A DNA stretch of 64,000 nucleotides from Kaistia adipata DSM 17808 (GCF_000423225.1 NZ_AUHO01000006.1:62001-126000); one strand, 5' to 3'. Counted from the stretch's first letter, positions 46,888 through 55,670 are shown. A program made the numbers and translations. Notes: generated by a model not told the origin, from the sequence alone.

Positions 46888-47280
46888 GCCGGGGTCTCTC
46901 GCTTAAAGTTGACTTCTTCGCCTTGGTATAGAGTCGGGCGATCCAGTCAAGGGCGCCGATGCCCGCCATGGCGGCTGGCCTCGCCCCGGCGGCGCACAAC
47001 TTGCGCGGCCGCCGCGTCGGGGTGGCGCTAAAGTATTCGATTGAGGCGGATCTGTGTCTAAAATTTATTTTTTCTTGTTTTTTGTATATCCTGCGTCATG
47101 TTTCAGTCCATTGTGCAGCGCGAGTTAACTTAAATCGGTATATATTGATGCCGATCGAGCGGATTGGCTCAAGTATTTTTGTATTTATTGACAAATATTC
47201 GATAGGTATTGTGTCGGTTTGACAGGGTATGACTGCGTAAATATGGTTCGACTGCTGAAAATCACAAGAGGTTGAGCCTT
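46888..47280. other. 393-bp AT-rich control region
   Basis: Between divergent haem oxygenase and proX, bases 47030-47260 are markedly AT-rich against a GC-rich genome, with T-runs, two TTGACA boxes (47188-47193 and 47219-47224) and an inverted repeat ATCGG/CCGAT (47134-47138 with 47151-47155). An 87-codon open frame across it has no ribosome site or family resemblance and is judged non-coding. Confidence 0.6.
47219..47247 (+). promoter_or_regulatory. Promoter of the betaine transporter operon
   Basis: TTGACA (47219-47224), a 17-bp spacer and TATGGT (47242-47247) place the start point near 47254, about 27 nt before the proX ATG. A second TTGACA 31 bp upstream lacks a clear -10. Confidence 0.65.
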
Positions 47281-48312
47281 ATGATGTTGAAATCCGGTGG
47301 CATGGCCGCCGCGATCGCCGTTGCCCTTTTGTCGGCGACGAGCCTTCCCGCGCTTGCCCAGGAAGCGGATTCTGCCACCTGTGGTACGGATCGTACCATC
47401 GACATTGCCGAGATGACCTGGCCGTCCGCGGCCGCCTTGGCGCATATTCACGCGATCATTCTGGAGAAGGGGTTCGGCTGCAACGTCGAGATCGTCACCG
47501 GCGACACGGTGCCGACGTCGTCGTCGATGCTGACCCGCGGCAGCCCGGCCGTCGCGCCGGAGCTGTGGACGAGCACGATCAAGGAACCCTGGGAGAAGGG
47601 CATCGCCGACGGCACCGTCGTCGCGCTGGCCGACGCCATCACGGACGGCACGGTCGAGGGCTGGTTCATCCCCCGCTACGTCCAGAAGGCGCATCCCGAA
47701 CTCACCAGCGCCGAGGCCGTCATCGCCAAGCCCGAACTGTTCAAGGATCCCGAGGACAGCAGCAAGGGCCGTCTCTATTCCTGCCCGCCCGGCTGGGCCT
47801 GCGAGATCTCCACCGGCGCGCTCTACGAGGCGTTCGGCATGAAGGACAAGGGCTGGAACCTGTTTTCGCCCGGCTCCGGCGGCGCGCTCGACGCGTCGAT
47901 CGCCCGCGCCTTCACGCGCGAGGAGCCCATCCTGTTCTACTACTGGGGCCCCACCGCCGTGCTCGGCAAGTATGACGCCGTGCAGATCGATCTCGGCGAG
48001 GCGAAGCCCGAGGTCTATGAGTGCAACACCAGCCGTGACTGCGACAATCCCCCGGGCGTGACGGCGTATCCCTCGTCGCCGGCCGTTGTCGGCGCCGCGA
48101 GCTGGATCAAGACCGATGCGCCCAATGTCGCCGCCTATCTCGGCAAGGTCGGGCTGACCAATGCCGAAATCAGCGAGATCCTCGTCTATGGCGACGAGAA
48201 CAAGGCTGATGCCGCTGCCACCGCGCTGAACTTCCTGAAGACAAAGGAAGACCGCTGGACCACCTGGGTCCCGGCTGCCGTGGCCGAGAAGGTCAAGGCC
48301 AGCCTCCACTGA
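47281..48312 (+). CDS. proX: Glycine betaine/proline-type ABC transporter binding protein
   Basis: This is the periplasmic receptor of a quaternary-amine importer of the OpuAC/ProX fold, probably for compatible solutes. The 343-residue precursor has a signal peptide (cleavage near LPALAQ, residue 27). The mature part has typical segments WTSTIKEPWEKGI, GWFIPRYV and FYYWGPTAVLGKYD, with Trp/Tyr residues that may form the cation cage. ATG 47281 has AGAGG upstream; ATG 47284 is also possible. A terminator follows, so it can be expressed above its permease and ATPase. Confidence 0.9.
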   Translation: MMLKSGGMAAAIAVALLSATSLPALAQEADSATCGTDRTIDIAEMTWPSAAALAHIHAIILEKGFGCNVEIVTGDTVPTSSSMLTRGSPAVAPELWTSTIKEPWEKGIADGTVVALADAITDGTVEGWFIPRYVQKAHPELTSAEAVIAKPELFKDPEDSSKGRLYSCPPGWACEISTGALYEAFGMKDKGWNLFSPGSGGALDASIARAFTREEPILFYYWGPTAVLGKYDAVQIDLGEAKPEVYECNTSRDCDNPPGVTAYPSSPAVVGAASWIKTDAPNVAAYLGKVGLTNAEISEILVYGDENKADAAATALNFLKTKEDRWTTWVPAAVAEKVKASLH

Positions 48313-48334
48313 GATCGCTTCCAGAGGCGAGCGG

Positions 48335-48366
48335 ACGGCCGGGTATGCCCGGCCGTTTCCGTTTTT
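48335..48366 (+). terminator. Attenuating terminator after proX
   Basis: A perfect 9-bp GC-rich stem (48335-48343 with 48348-48356) with a 4-nt loop is followed by TTTCCGTTTTT. It would raise the ratio of binding protein to the downstream membrane subunits. Confidence 0.72.
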
Positions 48367-48483
48367 CATTTGCCTTTTCGTTTGCCCTTTCCCTCGCGCC
48401 GGCCGTGCGGCCGGGCAGGGCGGGCGCCGCCTGACCCCTCGCGATTTCCCCCGTCCGAGGCAGGCTGAAGAAAGAGAAGAGAC

Positions 48484-49353
48484 TTGTTTCCGCAACTGAT
48501 TGATACGCGGCCCTGGCGCCGCGCGGTCGATGACGGCCTGAATTGGGTTGTCCGCAACTGGGGCGGCACGTTCGAAGCCGCCGCCTATCCGCTCCTGATG
48601 CTGCTGAAGGCGATCGAGGACCTGCTGGTCGCGACGCCGTGGTGGCTGATCATCGCCTTGCTCACCGGCATCGCCTGGCTCGCGACGCGGCGCTGGCAGC
48701 TGCCGGCCGTCGTGTTCGCGGCGCTGATGTTCCTCGGCATCATGGACCTCTGGAAGGACGCGATGACGACGATGGCGCTGATGATCGCCGCCACCCTGAC
48801 GGCGATCCTCATCTCCATCCCGGTCGGCGTCTGGATGTCGCGCTCGATCAATCTGCGCCAGGTGATCACGCCGATCCTCGACCTGATGCAGACGCTGCCG
48901 AGCTTCGTCTACCTGATCCCGACGGTGATGATCTTCGGGCCCGGCAAGATTCCGGCGCTGATCGCGACGATCGTCTATGCGGCGCCGCCGCTGGTGCGCC
49001 TGACCGATCTCGGCCTGCGTTCCGTCGATCCGGCGGTGATGGAGGCGAGCCGCGCCTTCGGCACCAATCCGCGCCAGCGCCTGTTCGGCGTGCAGATTCC
49101 GCTGGCGCTGCCGACCATTCTGGCCGGCGTCAACCAGACGACGATGATGGCGCTCTCCATGGTGGTGATCGCCTCGATGATCGGTGCCGGCGGCCTCGGC
49201 TACCAGGTGCTGCAGGGCATCGGCCGCCTCGAGGTCAGCCGCGGCCTGTTCGCCGGGCTCGGCATCGTCGCGCTCGCCATCGTCTTCGATCGCATCACCC
49301 AGGCCTTCGGCCGGCAATTGCAGGCCCGGATCGGCCTGCAGGAGGCACGCTAA
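48484..49353 (+). CDS. proW: Glycine betaine/proline-type ABC transporter permease
   Basis: This membrane subunit has 289 residues with six or seven hydrophobic segments and the coupling loop EASRAFGTNPRQRLFGVQIP (near residues 189-208). TTG 48484 is the only suitable start and has AAGAGAAGAG directly upstream. The stop overlaps the first base of the ATPase start codon. Confidence 0.92.
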   Translation: MFPQLIDTRPWRRAVDDGLNWVVRNWGGTFEAAAYPLLMLLKAIEDLLVATPWWLIIALLTGIAWLATRRWQLPAVVFAALMFLGIMDLWKDAMTTMALMIAATLTAILISIPVGVWMSRSINLRQVITPILDLMQTLPSFVYLIPTVMIFGPGKIPALIATIVYAAPPLVRLTDLGLRSVDPAVMEASRAFGTNPRQRLFGVQIPLALPTILAGVNQTTMMALSMVVIASMIGAGGLGYQVLQGIGRLEVSRGLFAGLGIVALAIVFDRITQAFGRQLQARIGLQEAR

Positions 49354-50399
49354 TGGCTGAGCTGAATGAAAATGCCGAACTCGCCATCGCGATGCGCGGC
49401 GTCACCAAGATCTTCGGTCCCGACCCGCAGGCGGCGCTGGCGCTGCTCAAGGCCGGCAAGTCGAAGGCCGAGGTGCAGGCGGAGACCAACCACGTCGTCG
49501 GACTCGACAACGTCTCGCTCGACATCGCGGCCGGCCAGATCTTCGTCGTCATGGGCTTGTCCGGTTCGGGCAAGTCGACGCTGATCCGCCACGTCAACCG
49601 GCTGATCGAGCCGACGGCCGGCGAGATCCTGGTGCATGGCGACGACGTGCTGAAGATGAGCCGCGACGCGCTCAGGAGCTATCGCCGCACCAAGGTGGCG
49701 ATGGTGTTCCAGAAGTTTGGGCTGCTGCCGCATCGCTCCGTGATCGATAATGTCGCCTATGGCCTCGAGGTTCGGGGCGTCGGCCGCAAGGTGCGGCTCG
49801 AGACGGCGGCGAAGTGGATCGAGACGGTCGGCCTCGCCGGCTACGAGAATTCGCAGCCGCGCCAGCTCTCGGGCGGCCAGCAGCAGCGCGTCGGCCTAGC
49901 GCGCGCGCTGTCGATGGATGCGGACATCATCCTGATGGACGAGGCGTTCTCGGCGCTCGATCCGCTGATCCGCTCCGGCATGCAGGACGAGCTGATCACG
50001 CTGCAGAAATCGCTGCACAAGACGATCCTGTTCATCACGCATGACTTCGACGAGGCGCTGAAGATTGGCGACCGGATCGCCGTGCTGAAGGACGGTGCCG
50101 TGCAGCAGGAGGGCAAGCCGGAGGACATCGTGCTCCGCCCCGCCAACGAGCACATCGAGGAGTTCGTCCGCGAGGTGAACAAGGCGCGCGCCATCCACGT
50201 TCGCTCGATCATGGAGCGCGGCGTGACTGAGCCGTGCGAGCAGGCGGTGTCGATGGATGCGCGTTGCGAGGACGTGTTGCCGCTGTTCGCCGAGCACCAA
50301 TGGGTTGGAGTCGTCGACGGCGAGGGCAACCAGATCGGCCGGGTCACTGCCAAGCAGGTGATCAAGGCGCTGGCGCGTCATACGCCCGGCGTCGGCTGA
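49353..50399 (+). CDS. proV: Glycine betaine/proline-type ABC transporter ATPase
   Basis: This is the energising subunit. The 348-residue protein has Walker A (GLSGSGKST), the Q-loop, the signature LSGGQQQRVGLARAL, Walker B (IILMDEAFSALD) and the H-loop (FITHDFDEAL). The C-terminal extension (from about residue 270) is short and retains one CBS-like unit (GVTEPCEQAVSMDARCEDVLPLF), which in OpuA-type ATPases senses ionic strength. It forms a tight operon with proW. Confidence 0.93.
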   Translation: MAELNENAELAIAMRGVTKIFGPDPQAALALLKAGKSKAEVQAETNHVVGLDNVSLDIAAGQIFVVMGLSGSGKSTLIRHVNRLIEPTAGEILVHGDDVLKMSRDALRSYRRTKVAMVFQKFGLLPHRSVIDNVAYGLEVRGVGRKVRLETAAKWIETVGLAGYENSQPRQLSGGQQQRVGLARALSMDADIILMDEAFSALDPLIRSGMQDELITLQKSLHKTILFITHDFDEALKIGDRIAVLKDGAVQQEGKPEDIVLRPANEHIEEFVREVNKARAIHVRSIMERGVTEPCEQAVSMDARCEDVLPLFAEHQWVGVVDGEGNQIGRVTAKQVIKALARHTPGVG

Positions 50400-50403
50400 G
50401 GAA

Positions 50404-50431
50404 CGGGAGGGGCGGTGCGCCGCCCCTCCCG
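50404..50431. terminator. Bidirectional hairpin between proV and a convergent gene
   Basis: A perfect 12-bp GC-rich stem (50404-50415 with 50420-50431) and 4-nt loop lie between the proV stop and the stop of the convergent glyoxalase-family gene. There is no T-run. Confidence 0.6.
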
Positions 50432-50440
50432 CATTCGAGG

Positions 50441-50869
50441 CTACTGCTCGCGCGAGCCGAGCGACCAGAGCACGCCGAACGGATCGCGCAGCTGGCCGTA
50501 GCGGTCGCCCCAGAACTGGCGGTCGAGCGGCAGCTCCACCGTCATGCCGGCCTCGACGGCGCGGTTCCACCAGCTGTCGATGTCGTGGCCGAGTTGCAGG
50601 TGCAGGGTGAAGCTCTGTGGCGGCTGCAGAGGATGGCCATATTCCTCGTACGGGTCGGCCAGCATCACCGAGCCGCCATTGATATAGAGGTGGATGTGCA
50701 TGGTGCGGCCCTTCTCGTCGACCGGGACCCGCATCACCTCCTGCGCTGCTAGGGCGCGCTGGTAGAATTCCGAGGCCTTCACCGCACCGCCGACCGAGAG
50801 GTAGGGCGTCACGCCGCTCAGCACCTTGGGCATTTCGGTAAAGGCGTTGTCGTCGGTCTTGGTATCCAT
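50441..50869 (-). CDS. Glyoxalase/VOC-fold protein, PhnB-like
   Basis: This 142-residue protein has the vicinal oxygen chelate fold in the PhnB/YjdN style: VTPYLSVGGAVKASEFYQRA at the N-terminus, MHIHLYINGGSVMLADP in the middle and GDRYGQLRDPFGVLWSLG at the end. The function of this subgroup is unclear and metal ligands are not complete, so enzymatic activity is not assumed. ATG 50869 has GAGGAGA upstream; a longer frame to 50884 is less likely. Confidence 0.82.
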   Translation of the reverse strand: MDTKTDDNAFTEMPKVLSGVTPYLSVGGAVKASEFYQRALAAQEVMRVPVDEKGRTMHIHLYINGGSVMLADPYEEYGHPLQPPQSFTLHLQLGHDIDSWWNRAVEAGMTVELPLDRQFWGDRYGQLRDPFGVLWSLGSREQ

Positions 50870-50985
50870 CGTCGATCTCCTCACGCTGTGATGGCAAGCG
50901 GCGCCGTCGGGCTGCCGTCATCGCCACGACGAGCGGGCAAGGCCGGTTTCGACAGGGTGGGCGGATTTTTCTGCCGGCACGAAAA

Positions 50986-51011
50986 AGGCCCGGACGCGGA
51001 CGTCCGGGCCT
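50986..51011 (-). terminator. Intrinsic terminator of the dehydrogenase pair
   Basis: A perfect 11-bp stem (50986-50996 with 51001-51011) with a 4-nt loop follows the 51041 stop on the minus strand and runs into TTTTT. Confidence 0.85.
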
Positions 51012-51040
51012 CTTGTCCTGGGAGGGGCGATCACCTGCCG

Positions 51041-51769
51041 CTAGATATCCTGGTTCTGCGGCAGGATGACGAGGTCGCGGATGGTGGCGTTGGGCGGTCG
51101 CGTCACCATGAAGAGCAGTGCGTCGGCGATGTCCTCCGAGCGCAGGCCCTCATGCGCCTCGGCACGGCGCTCGATCTCGTTGGGATCGTTGATGCCCCAG
51201 AGCTCGTTCAGCACGATTCCCGGCGCCAGCGCGCCGACGCGGACATTGTGCGGCGCGACCTGGCGGCGGACGCCATGCACGAAGGACTGCACGGCGTGCT
51301 TGGTCGCCGAATAGACCGGCTCCCAGTGGATCGCCTGGTGGCCCGAGATCGACGAGGTGACGACGATGTCGCCCGAGCGGCGGGCGATCATGCCGGGCAG
51401 CACGGCGCGCACCATGCGGAACACGCCATTGACGTTGACGCCGATCACTCGGTCCCACTCGTCCGGATCGCCCTCGGCGACATTGCCGGTGACATAGCTG
51501 CCGGCATTGGCGAACAGGATGTCGATGCGGCCGAAATGCGCCTCCGCCTCGGCGACCACGCGCTCGACGTCGGCGGGCTTTGTCAGGTCGGCAGGAATGG
51601 CGAGCGTCTCGCCGCCCAATTCCTTCGCCAGCGCCTCGAGCTTGTCGGCGGAGCGGGCGACCAGCACCAGCTTCGCGCCCTCGGCGGCGAAGCGGCGGGC
51701 GGCGGCGCGGCCGATGCCCGAGCTCGCGCCGGTAACGATCATCACCTTGCCGGCAACGGATACGGCCAT
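51041..51769 (-). CDS. Short-chain dehydrogenase/reductase, YdfG-like
   Basis: This 242-residue NAD(P)-dependent oxidoreductase has the cofactor motif TGASSGIG, NAG (ANAGSYV), catalytic Ser (TSSISG) and YxxxK (YSATK). The C-terminal RDLVILPQNQDI is typical of the YdfG/serine 3-dehydrogenase group. It is the second gene of a two-gene unit with another dehydrogenase 27 bp upstream, divergent from a sugar epimerase gene. A sugar or hydroxyacid substrate is likely, but none is assigned. Confidence 0.87.
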   Translation of the reverse strand: MAVSVAGKVMIVTGASSGIGRAAARRFAAEGAKLVLVARSADKLEALAKELGGETLAIPADLTKPADVERVVAEAEAHFGRIDILFANAGSYVTGNVAEGDPDEWDRVIGVNVNGVFRMVRAVLPGMIARRSGDIVVTSSISGHQAIHWEPVYSATKHAVQSFVHGVRRQVAPHNVRVGALAPGIVLNELWGINDPNEIERRAEAHEGLRSEDIADALLFMVTRPPNATIRDLVILPQNQDI

Positions 51770-51796
51770 GGTGTCTCCTATTCAGGTTTCTTGAGA

Positions 51797-52573
51797 TCAG
51801 CGAACGGTGTAGCCGCCATCGACCAGCAGGTTGGCGCCGTTGACCATCGCGGCGCCGTCGCTGGCGAGGTAGAGCGCGGCAAGCGCGATCTCCTCGGGCT
51901 GCGCGAAGCGGCGCGTCGGGATCTCGGCGCGGGCGCGTTCGCCCTTTTCGCCGGACCAGCCGACCTTGCCGAGCTCGGTCTCGACGACGGTCGGCGAGAT
52001 GCAGTTGGCGGTGATGCCCTTGGGGCCCCATTCCAGCGCCATGCAATTGTTCATGCCGAGGAGGCCAGCCTTGGAGGCCGAGTAGGCGACATGGCCCTCG
52101 ATGCCGATGACGGCGGCCTGCGAGGCGATGGTGACGATGCGGCCATAGCCGGCGGCGATCATGTGGTTCGCCACTTCGCGCGAGAACAGGTAGGGCGCGC
52201 GCAGATTGACGGCGAGCTGCAGGTCCCAGCTCTCGGTCGTCGTCGCCTCGGCCGGCGCCAGCATGCCGATGCCGGCATTGTTGACGAGGATGTCGATCTT
52301 GCCGAAATGTGCGGCGACCTCGGCGACGCTCCGCTCGATTGTGGCGGCGTCGGTGACGTCGCCCGTCCAGGCCTTGTGGCCGGCGCCGAGCTCGGCGGCG
52401 AAATCGTGCACGGCCTGGTTCTTGTCGAGCAGGGCGAGGGTGGCGCCGTTCGCCGCGAACAGGGTCGCGAGCGCCCGGCCGATGCCGCCGGCGGCGCCGG
52501 TGATGAGGGCGACCTTGCCCGTCATGTCGAACGGACGGCTCATATTGGCGTTGAACGCCAGATTGGCTGACAT
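51797..52573 (-). CDS. Short-chain polyol dehydrogenase, GolD-like
   Basis: This 258-residue dehydrogenase has TGAAGGIG, NNAGIG, the catalytic Ser in IASQAAV and Tyr-Lys in YSASK. The C-terminal half (ALEWGPKGITANCISPTVV, TELGK, LLVDGGYTVR) closely resembles, from memory, the D-arabitol/D-threitol dehydrogenases of the GolD type. It would oxidise a polyol to a ketose with NAD+. ATG 52573 has GGGAGGAA upstream. A candidate operator lies in the divergent promoter region. Confidence 0.85.
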   Translation of the reverse strand: MSANLAFNANMSRPFDMTGKVALITGAAGGIGRALATLFAANGATLALLDKNQAVHDFAAELGAGHKAWTGDVTDAATIERSVAEVAAHFGKIDILVNNAGIGMLAPAEATTTESWDLQLAVNLRAPYLFSREVANHMIAAGYGRIVTIASQAAVIGIEGHVAYSASKAGLLGMNNCMALEWGPKGITANCISPTVVETELGKVGWSGEKGERARAEIPTRRFAQPEEIALAALYLASDGAAMVNGANLLVDGGYTVR

Positions 52574-52694
52574 TTTCTGGTTCCTCCCGAAGTCTTTTCC
52601 CGGCAGGCTGCCGGGCAGGGCGCGTGGCTGCCCACCGCTCATTCATGGCGGTGCATGGCGCGAACTTGCAATGGCCACTGCTTGAAAGCAAGTT

Positions 52695-52720
52695 TGTTTG
52701 CTGCTACTGCCAACAAATAA
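52695..52720 (+). promoter_or_regulatory. Candidate operator 1 (divergent dehydrogenase/epimerase promoter)
   Basis: A 25-bp interrupted palindrome with arms TTTGTTTGC and GCCAACAAA lies between two divergent genes of the sugar island. 19 of 26 positions match operator 2 in front of the sugar transporter, and the two share the same symmetry. An extra inverted repeat, AACTTGC/GCAAGTT (52663-52669 with 52690-52696), lies beside it. It is probably bound by the ROK regulator of the island (inference). Confidence 0.6.
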
Positions 52721-52796
52721 GCGATGGCGAAATCGCAGGATGTTCCGGATCTCGGCAAGGGGCCGGCGAGGTTATCCAACCCGTGAGGAAGCGCTG

Positions 52797-53681
52797 ATGA
52801 GGAAGCTTGGCATTCACTCCTTCGTCTGGACCGGTGGTACGACGCAGGAGGACCTGGAAGGCGCGATGCAGAAGTCGCACGATCTCGGCTACGGCCTGAT
52901 CGAGTTCCCGCGCCTCGACCCGAAGAAGTTCGACGTTTCCTGGCTGGCGAAGCGCCTGCAGGACTATGGCCTCAAGGTCGTCGTCACGATGGGCCTGCCG
53001 CTCGACAGCGACGTCTCGTCGGAAGATCCGGCCGTCGTGAAGCGCGGCGAGGCGGTGCTGGCCGAGGCGATCGCGATCACCCGCGATCTCGGCGGCGCGA
53101 AGCTTGGCGGCATCATCTTCTCCGCCCACACCAAGTATCAGAGCATGCCGACCCGGAAGGGCTGGGACAACAGCGTCGCGGCGCTGGCGCGCGCCGCCGA
53201 CATCGGCAAGGCTGCGGGCGTGTCGATGAACCTCGAGGTCGTCAACCGCTTCGAGAGCAACCTGCTCAACACCACCGCGCAGGGCCTCGCCTTCATCGAG
53301 CAGTCCGGCTCGGACAACATCTTCCTGCACCTCGACACGTTCCACATGAACATCGAGGAAGCGGATCCGGTCCAGGCGCTGCGCACCGCCGGCAAGAAGC
53401 TCGGCTACTTCCATATCGGCGAGAGCAATCGCGGCTTCCTCGGTTCCGGTGTGATCAACTTCCCGGCGATCTTCGATGCGCTGGTCGAGATCGACTACCA
53501 GGACTGGATCACCTTCGAGAGCTTTTCGACGGAAGTGGTCGACAAGGATCTGTCGATCACCTGCGCGATCTGGCGCAACACCTGGACGGACAATGTCGAG
53601 GTGGCGCGCCTGGCCAAGGCCTATATCGAGGCCCGCATCGGCGAGTCCGCCCGCAAGGCCGTGACCGCCCGCACGCCCTAG
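52797..53681 (+). CDS. TIM-barrel sugar isomerase/epimerase
   Basis: This 294-residue protein belongs to the AP-endonuclease-2-type TIM barrel family that includes D-tagatose 3-epimerase and D-psicose 3-epimerase. The expected metal ligands are present in order: Glu (LEVVNRFE), Asp-His (HLDTFHMN), His (YFHIGESNRG) and Glu (TFESFS). It probably interconverts ketose epimers. ATG 52797 has GAGGAAG upstream; an upstream in-frame start would overlap operator 1. It is divergent from the polyol dehydrogenase and followed by the transporter control region. Confidence 0.86.
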   Translation: MRKLGIHSFVWTGGTTQEDLEGAMQKSHDLGYGLIEFPRLDPKKFDVSWLAKRLQDYGLKVVVTMGLPLDSDVSSEDPAVVKRGEAVLAEAIAITRDLGGAKLGGIIFSAHTKYQSMPTRKGWDNSVAALARAADIGKAAGVSMNLEVVNRFESNLLNTTAQGLAFIEQSGSDNIFLHLDTFHMNIEEADPVQALRTAGKKLGYFHIGESNRGFLGSGVINFPAIFDALVEIDYQDWITFESFSTEVVDKDLSITCAIWRNTWTDNVEVARLAKAYIEARIGESARKAVTARTP

Positions 53682-53969
53682 CCGGTCTTCCGCAGGGGAG
53701 GCGGTGTCCGCGTCGCCTGCGATGATCGTCTGCCTGGGGCGGATGACCTCCTCCGTCCCTGAACCGCGTCCCGTCTCACCCTCCATCCCCCTGGAGGCGG
53801 GCCGCGCCTTGGTGGATGGCGCCGTGTCGGCGGCCATCCATCCTTTTCGGCCTCTGGGCCGGGGAGGGGCTTGATCCTGTCATCAAGCAAGCCTCTCCAA
53901 GCCATTGTTCTTGAACGGACTTCAATCGACTCAGGCCTTGGTCCCCTCCCTCGCCTTCCGCAAAGTCGG

Positions 53970-53998
53970 TTGACTCGCCCTTGTTGCGAAAATATGTT
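53970..53998 (+). promoter_or_regulatory. Promoter of the sugar transporter operon
   Basis: TTGACT (53970-53975), a 17-bp spacer and TATGTT (53993-53998) form a good sigma70-type promoter with the start point near 54005. Operator 2 covers the -10 and start point. Confidence 0.68.
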
Positions 53999-54017
53999 TG
54001 GTGTCGCAACGAACAAA
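53992..54017 (-). promoter_or_regulatory. Candidate operator 2 (sugar transporter promoter)
   Basis: On the minus strand this site has the form TTTGTTCGTTGC...AAACATAT. It matches operator 1 at 19 of 26 positions. It overlaps the -10 box, as expected for a repressor site. A second inverted repeat, GTTGCGA/TCGCAAC (53983-53989 with 54004-54010), overlaps it. Confidence 0.62.
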
Positions 54018-54063
54018 AAGAACGGGAGCCTTGGCGCTCCGCTTCAACGGGAGAAACGACCGA

Positions 54064-55653
54064 GTGGCCGAGCCTGCCTCCCATGGTGAGGGCAAGCCGG
54101 AACGGACGCCTCATGTCCACGTTCCGCCAGCCTCCGCATCGTCGACCGCGTCCCAGGAGGATCCGGGCGCGGATGCTGATCTGCTCCTCGCCGCCACCAG
54201 CATTTCGAAGGCCTTTGCCGGCGTTCCGGCGCTGATCGACGGCCGCATTCGTCTGCGGCGCGGCAGCGTTCATGCGCTCTGCGGCGGCAACGGCGCCGGC
54301 AAGTCGACCTTCCTCGGCATCCTGATGGGGCTGCAGCGCGCCGACGCCGGCACGATCGTGGTCAAGGGCAAGGTCGCGCACTACGCCTCGGCCGCCGAAG
54401 CGCTCGCCGACGGCATCGCCATCATCACCCAGGAACTGAGCCCGGTCCTCGACATGACCGTGGCGGAGAACATCTATCTCGGCCGCGAACCGCGAAAGCT
54501 CGGCTGGATCGCCGACAGGGCGAAGATGGAGTCCGACGCGACGGCGCTGTTCGCACGCCTCGGCTTCGACATCGACGCCCGCGTCCCCATGCGTTCGCTG
54601 TCGGTCGCCAAGATCCAGTTGGTCGAGATCGCCAAGGCGATCAGCCGCGAGAGCGACATCCTGATCATGGACGAGCCCACTTCCGCCATCGGCGAGAAGG
54701 AGGCGGCGACGCTCTTCAAGGCGATCCAGTCGCTCGCCGACCAGGGCGTCGGCATCATCTATGTCTCGCACCGCCTGACCGACATCTTCCAGATCGCCGA
54801 CAGCTACACGGTGTTTCGCGATGGCCGCTTCATCGAGACGGGCGACCTTGCCGACATCGATCGCCAGCGGCTGATCTCGCTGATCGTCGGCCGCGACCTG
54901 CGGGAGCAGGAGGCTCGCCAGAGCACCAGTACCGGCGCGCCGATGATCGAGGTCTCCGGCTTCAGCCGCGCCGGGCATTTCGAGGACATCGCGCTGACGG
55001 TTGCCAAGGGCGAGATCCTCGGCCTCTACGGCCTGATGGGCGCCGGCCGCAGCGAGTTCGCCAATGCGCTCTACGGCAACGATCCGAAGGACAGCGGCTC
55101 GGTCCGCATCGAGGGCCAGCCGGTCGCGATCCGTTCGCCCGCCGACGCGCTCGCGAACGGCATCGCCATCGTCACCGAGGATCGCAAGCAGACCGGCCTG
55201 GTCCTTACGTCGAGCGTTTCCGAGAACATCGTTATCGCCGCGCTCGACCAGTTCTCGCGCCTCGGCTTCGTCGACGGCAAGAAGGTCGCCGGCAATGTCG
55301 ACGAGCAGATCCAGCGGTTCCGTATCCGGACGGCCTCGCGCGATCTCGCGGTGCAGAGCCTTTCGGGCGGCAACCAGCAGAAAGTCGTGCTGGCGCGCTG
55401 CGTCGAGACCAACCCGAAGATCCTGATCTGCGACGAGCCGACCCGCGGCATCGACGAGGGCGCCAAGCGGGAGGTCTATGCCTTCCTCTCCGCCTTCGCG
55501 GCGGCCGGCAACGCCGTGCTGATGATCTCTTCCGAAATTCCCGAAATTCTCGCCAATGCGGACCGGATCCTAGTGTTCCGGCGCGGGCGGATCGCGGGTG
55601 AACTCGCGGGCGCCGAGGCGACCCAAGAGGCGCTCGTGCATCTGGCGAGCTGA
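54064..55653 (+). CDS. Sugar ABC transporter ATPase, RbsA type
   Basis: This is a double-domain ATPase of a CUT2 (ribose-type) importer. The first domain has Walker A CGGNGAGKST and Walker B ILIMDEPTSAI, with a degenerate signature (LSVAKIQLVEIAKA). The second has GLMGAGRSE in place of a standard Walker A, plus LSGGNQQKVVLARC and ILICDEPTRGID; this asymmetry is normal for the family. GTG 54064 (GGGAGA upstream, 529 residues) is chosen because longer frames would start within the promoter/operator. An N-terminal extension of about 40 polar residues precedes the first domain. Confidence 0.9.
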   Translation: MAEPASHGEGKPERTPHVHVPPASASSTASQEDPGADADLLLAATSISKAFAGVPALIDGRIRLRRGSVHALCGGNGAGKSTFLGILMGLQRADAGTIVVKGKVAHYASAAEALADGIAIITQELSPVLDMTVAENIYLGREPRKLGWIADRAKMESDATALFARLGFDIDARVPMRSLSVAKIQLVEIAKAISRESDILIMDEPTSAIGEKEAATLFKAIQSLADQGVGIIYVSHRLTDIFQIADSYTVFRDGRFIETGDLADIDRQRLISLIVGRDLREQEARQSTSTGAPMIEVSGFSRAGHFEDIALTVAKGEILGLYGLMGAGRSEFANALYGNDPKDSGSVRIEGQPVAIRSPADALANGIAIVTEDRKQTGLVLTSSVSENIVIAALDQFSRLGFVDGKKVAGNVDEQIQRFRIRTASRDLAVQSLSGGNQQKVVLARCVETNPKILICDEPTRGIDEGAKREVYAFLSAFAAAGNAVLMISSEIPEILANADRILVFRRGRIAGELAGAEATQEALVHLAS

Positions 55654-55670
55654 GCGACCGAGGCGCCACC

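Larger units (their letters stand above)
53682..54063. other. 382-bp control region before the sugar transporter
   Basis: No gene is seen. The first 270 bp are GC-rich and without clear structure; the last 100 bp hold a promoter and operator 2 (listed separately). Confidence 0.6.

Noticed and set aside
46959-47222. 87-codon open frame across the AT-rich region
   Set aside because: Composition changes abruptly within it, there is no ribosome site, and it runs through promoter elements.
47185-49317. 710-codon minus-strand frame opposite proX-proW
   Set aside because: Shadow of two well-recognised transporter genes; no ribosome site or motif.
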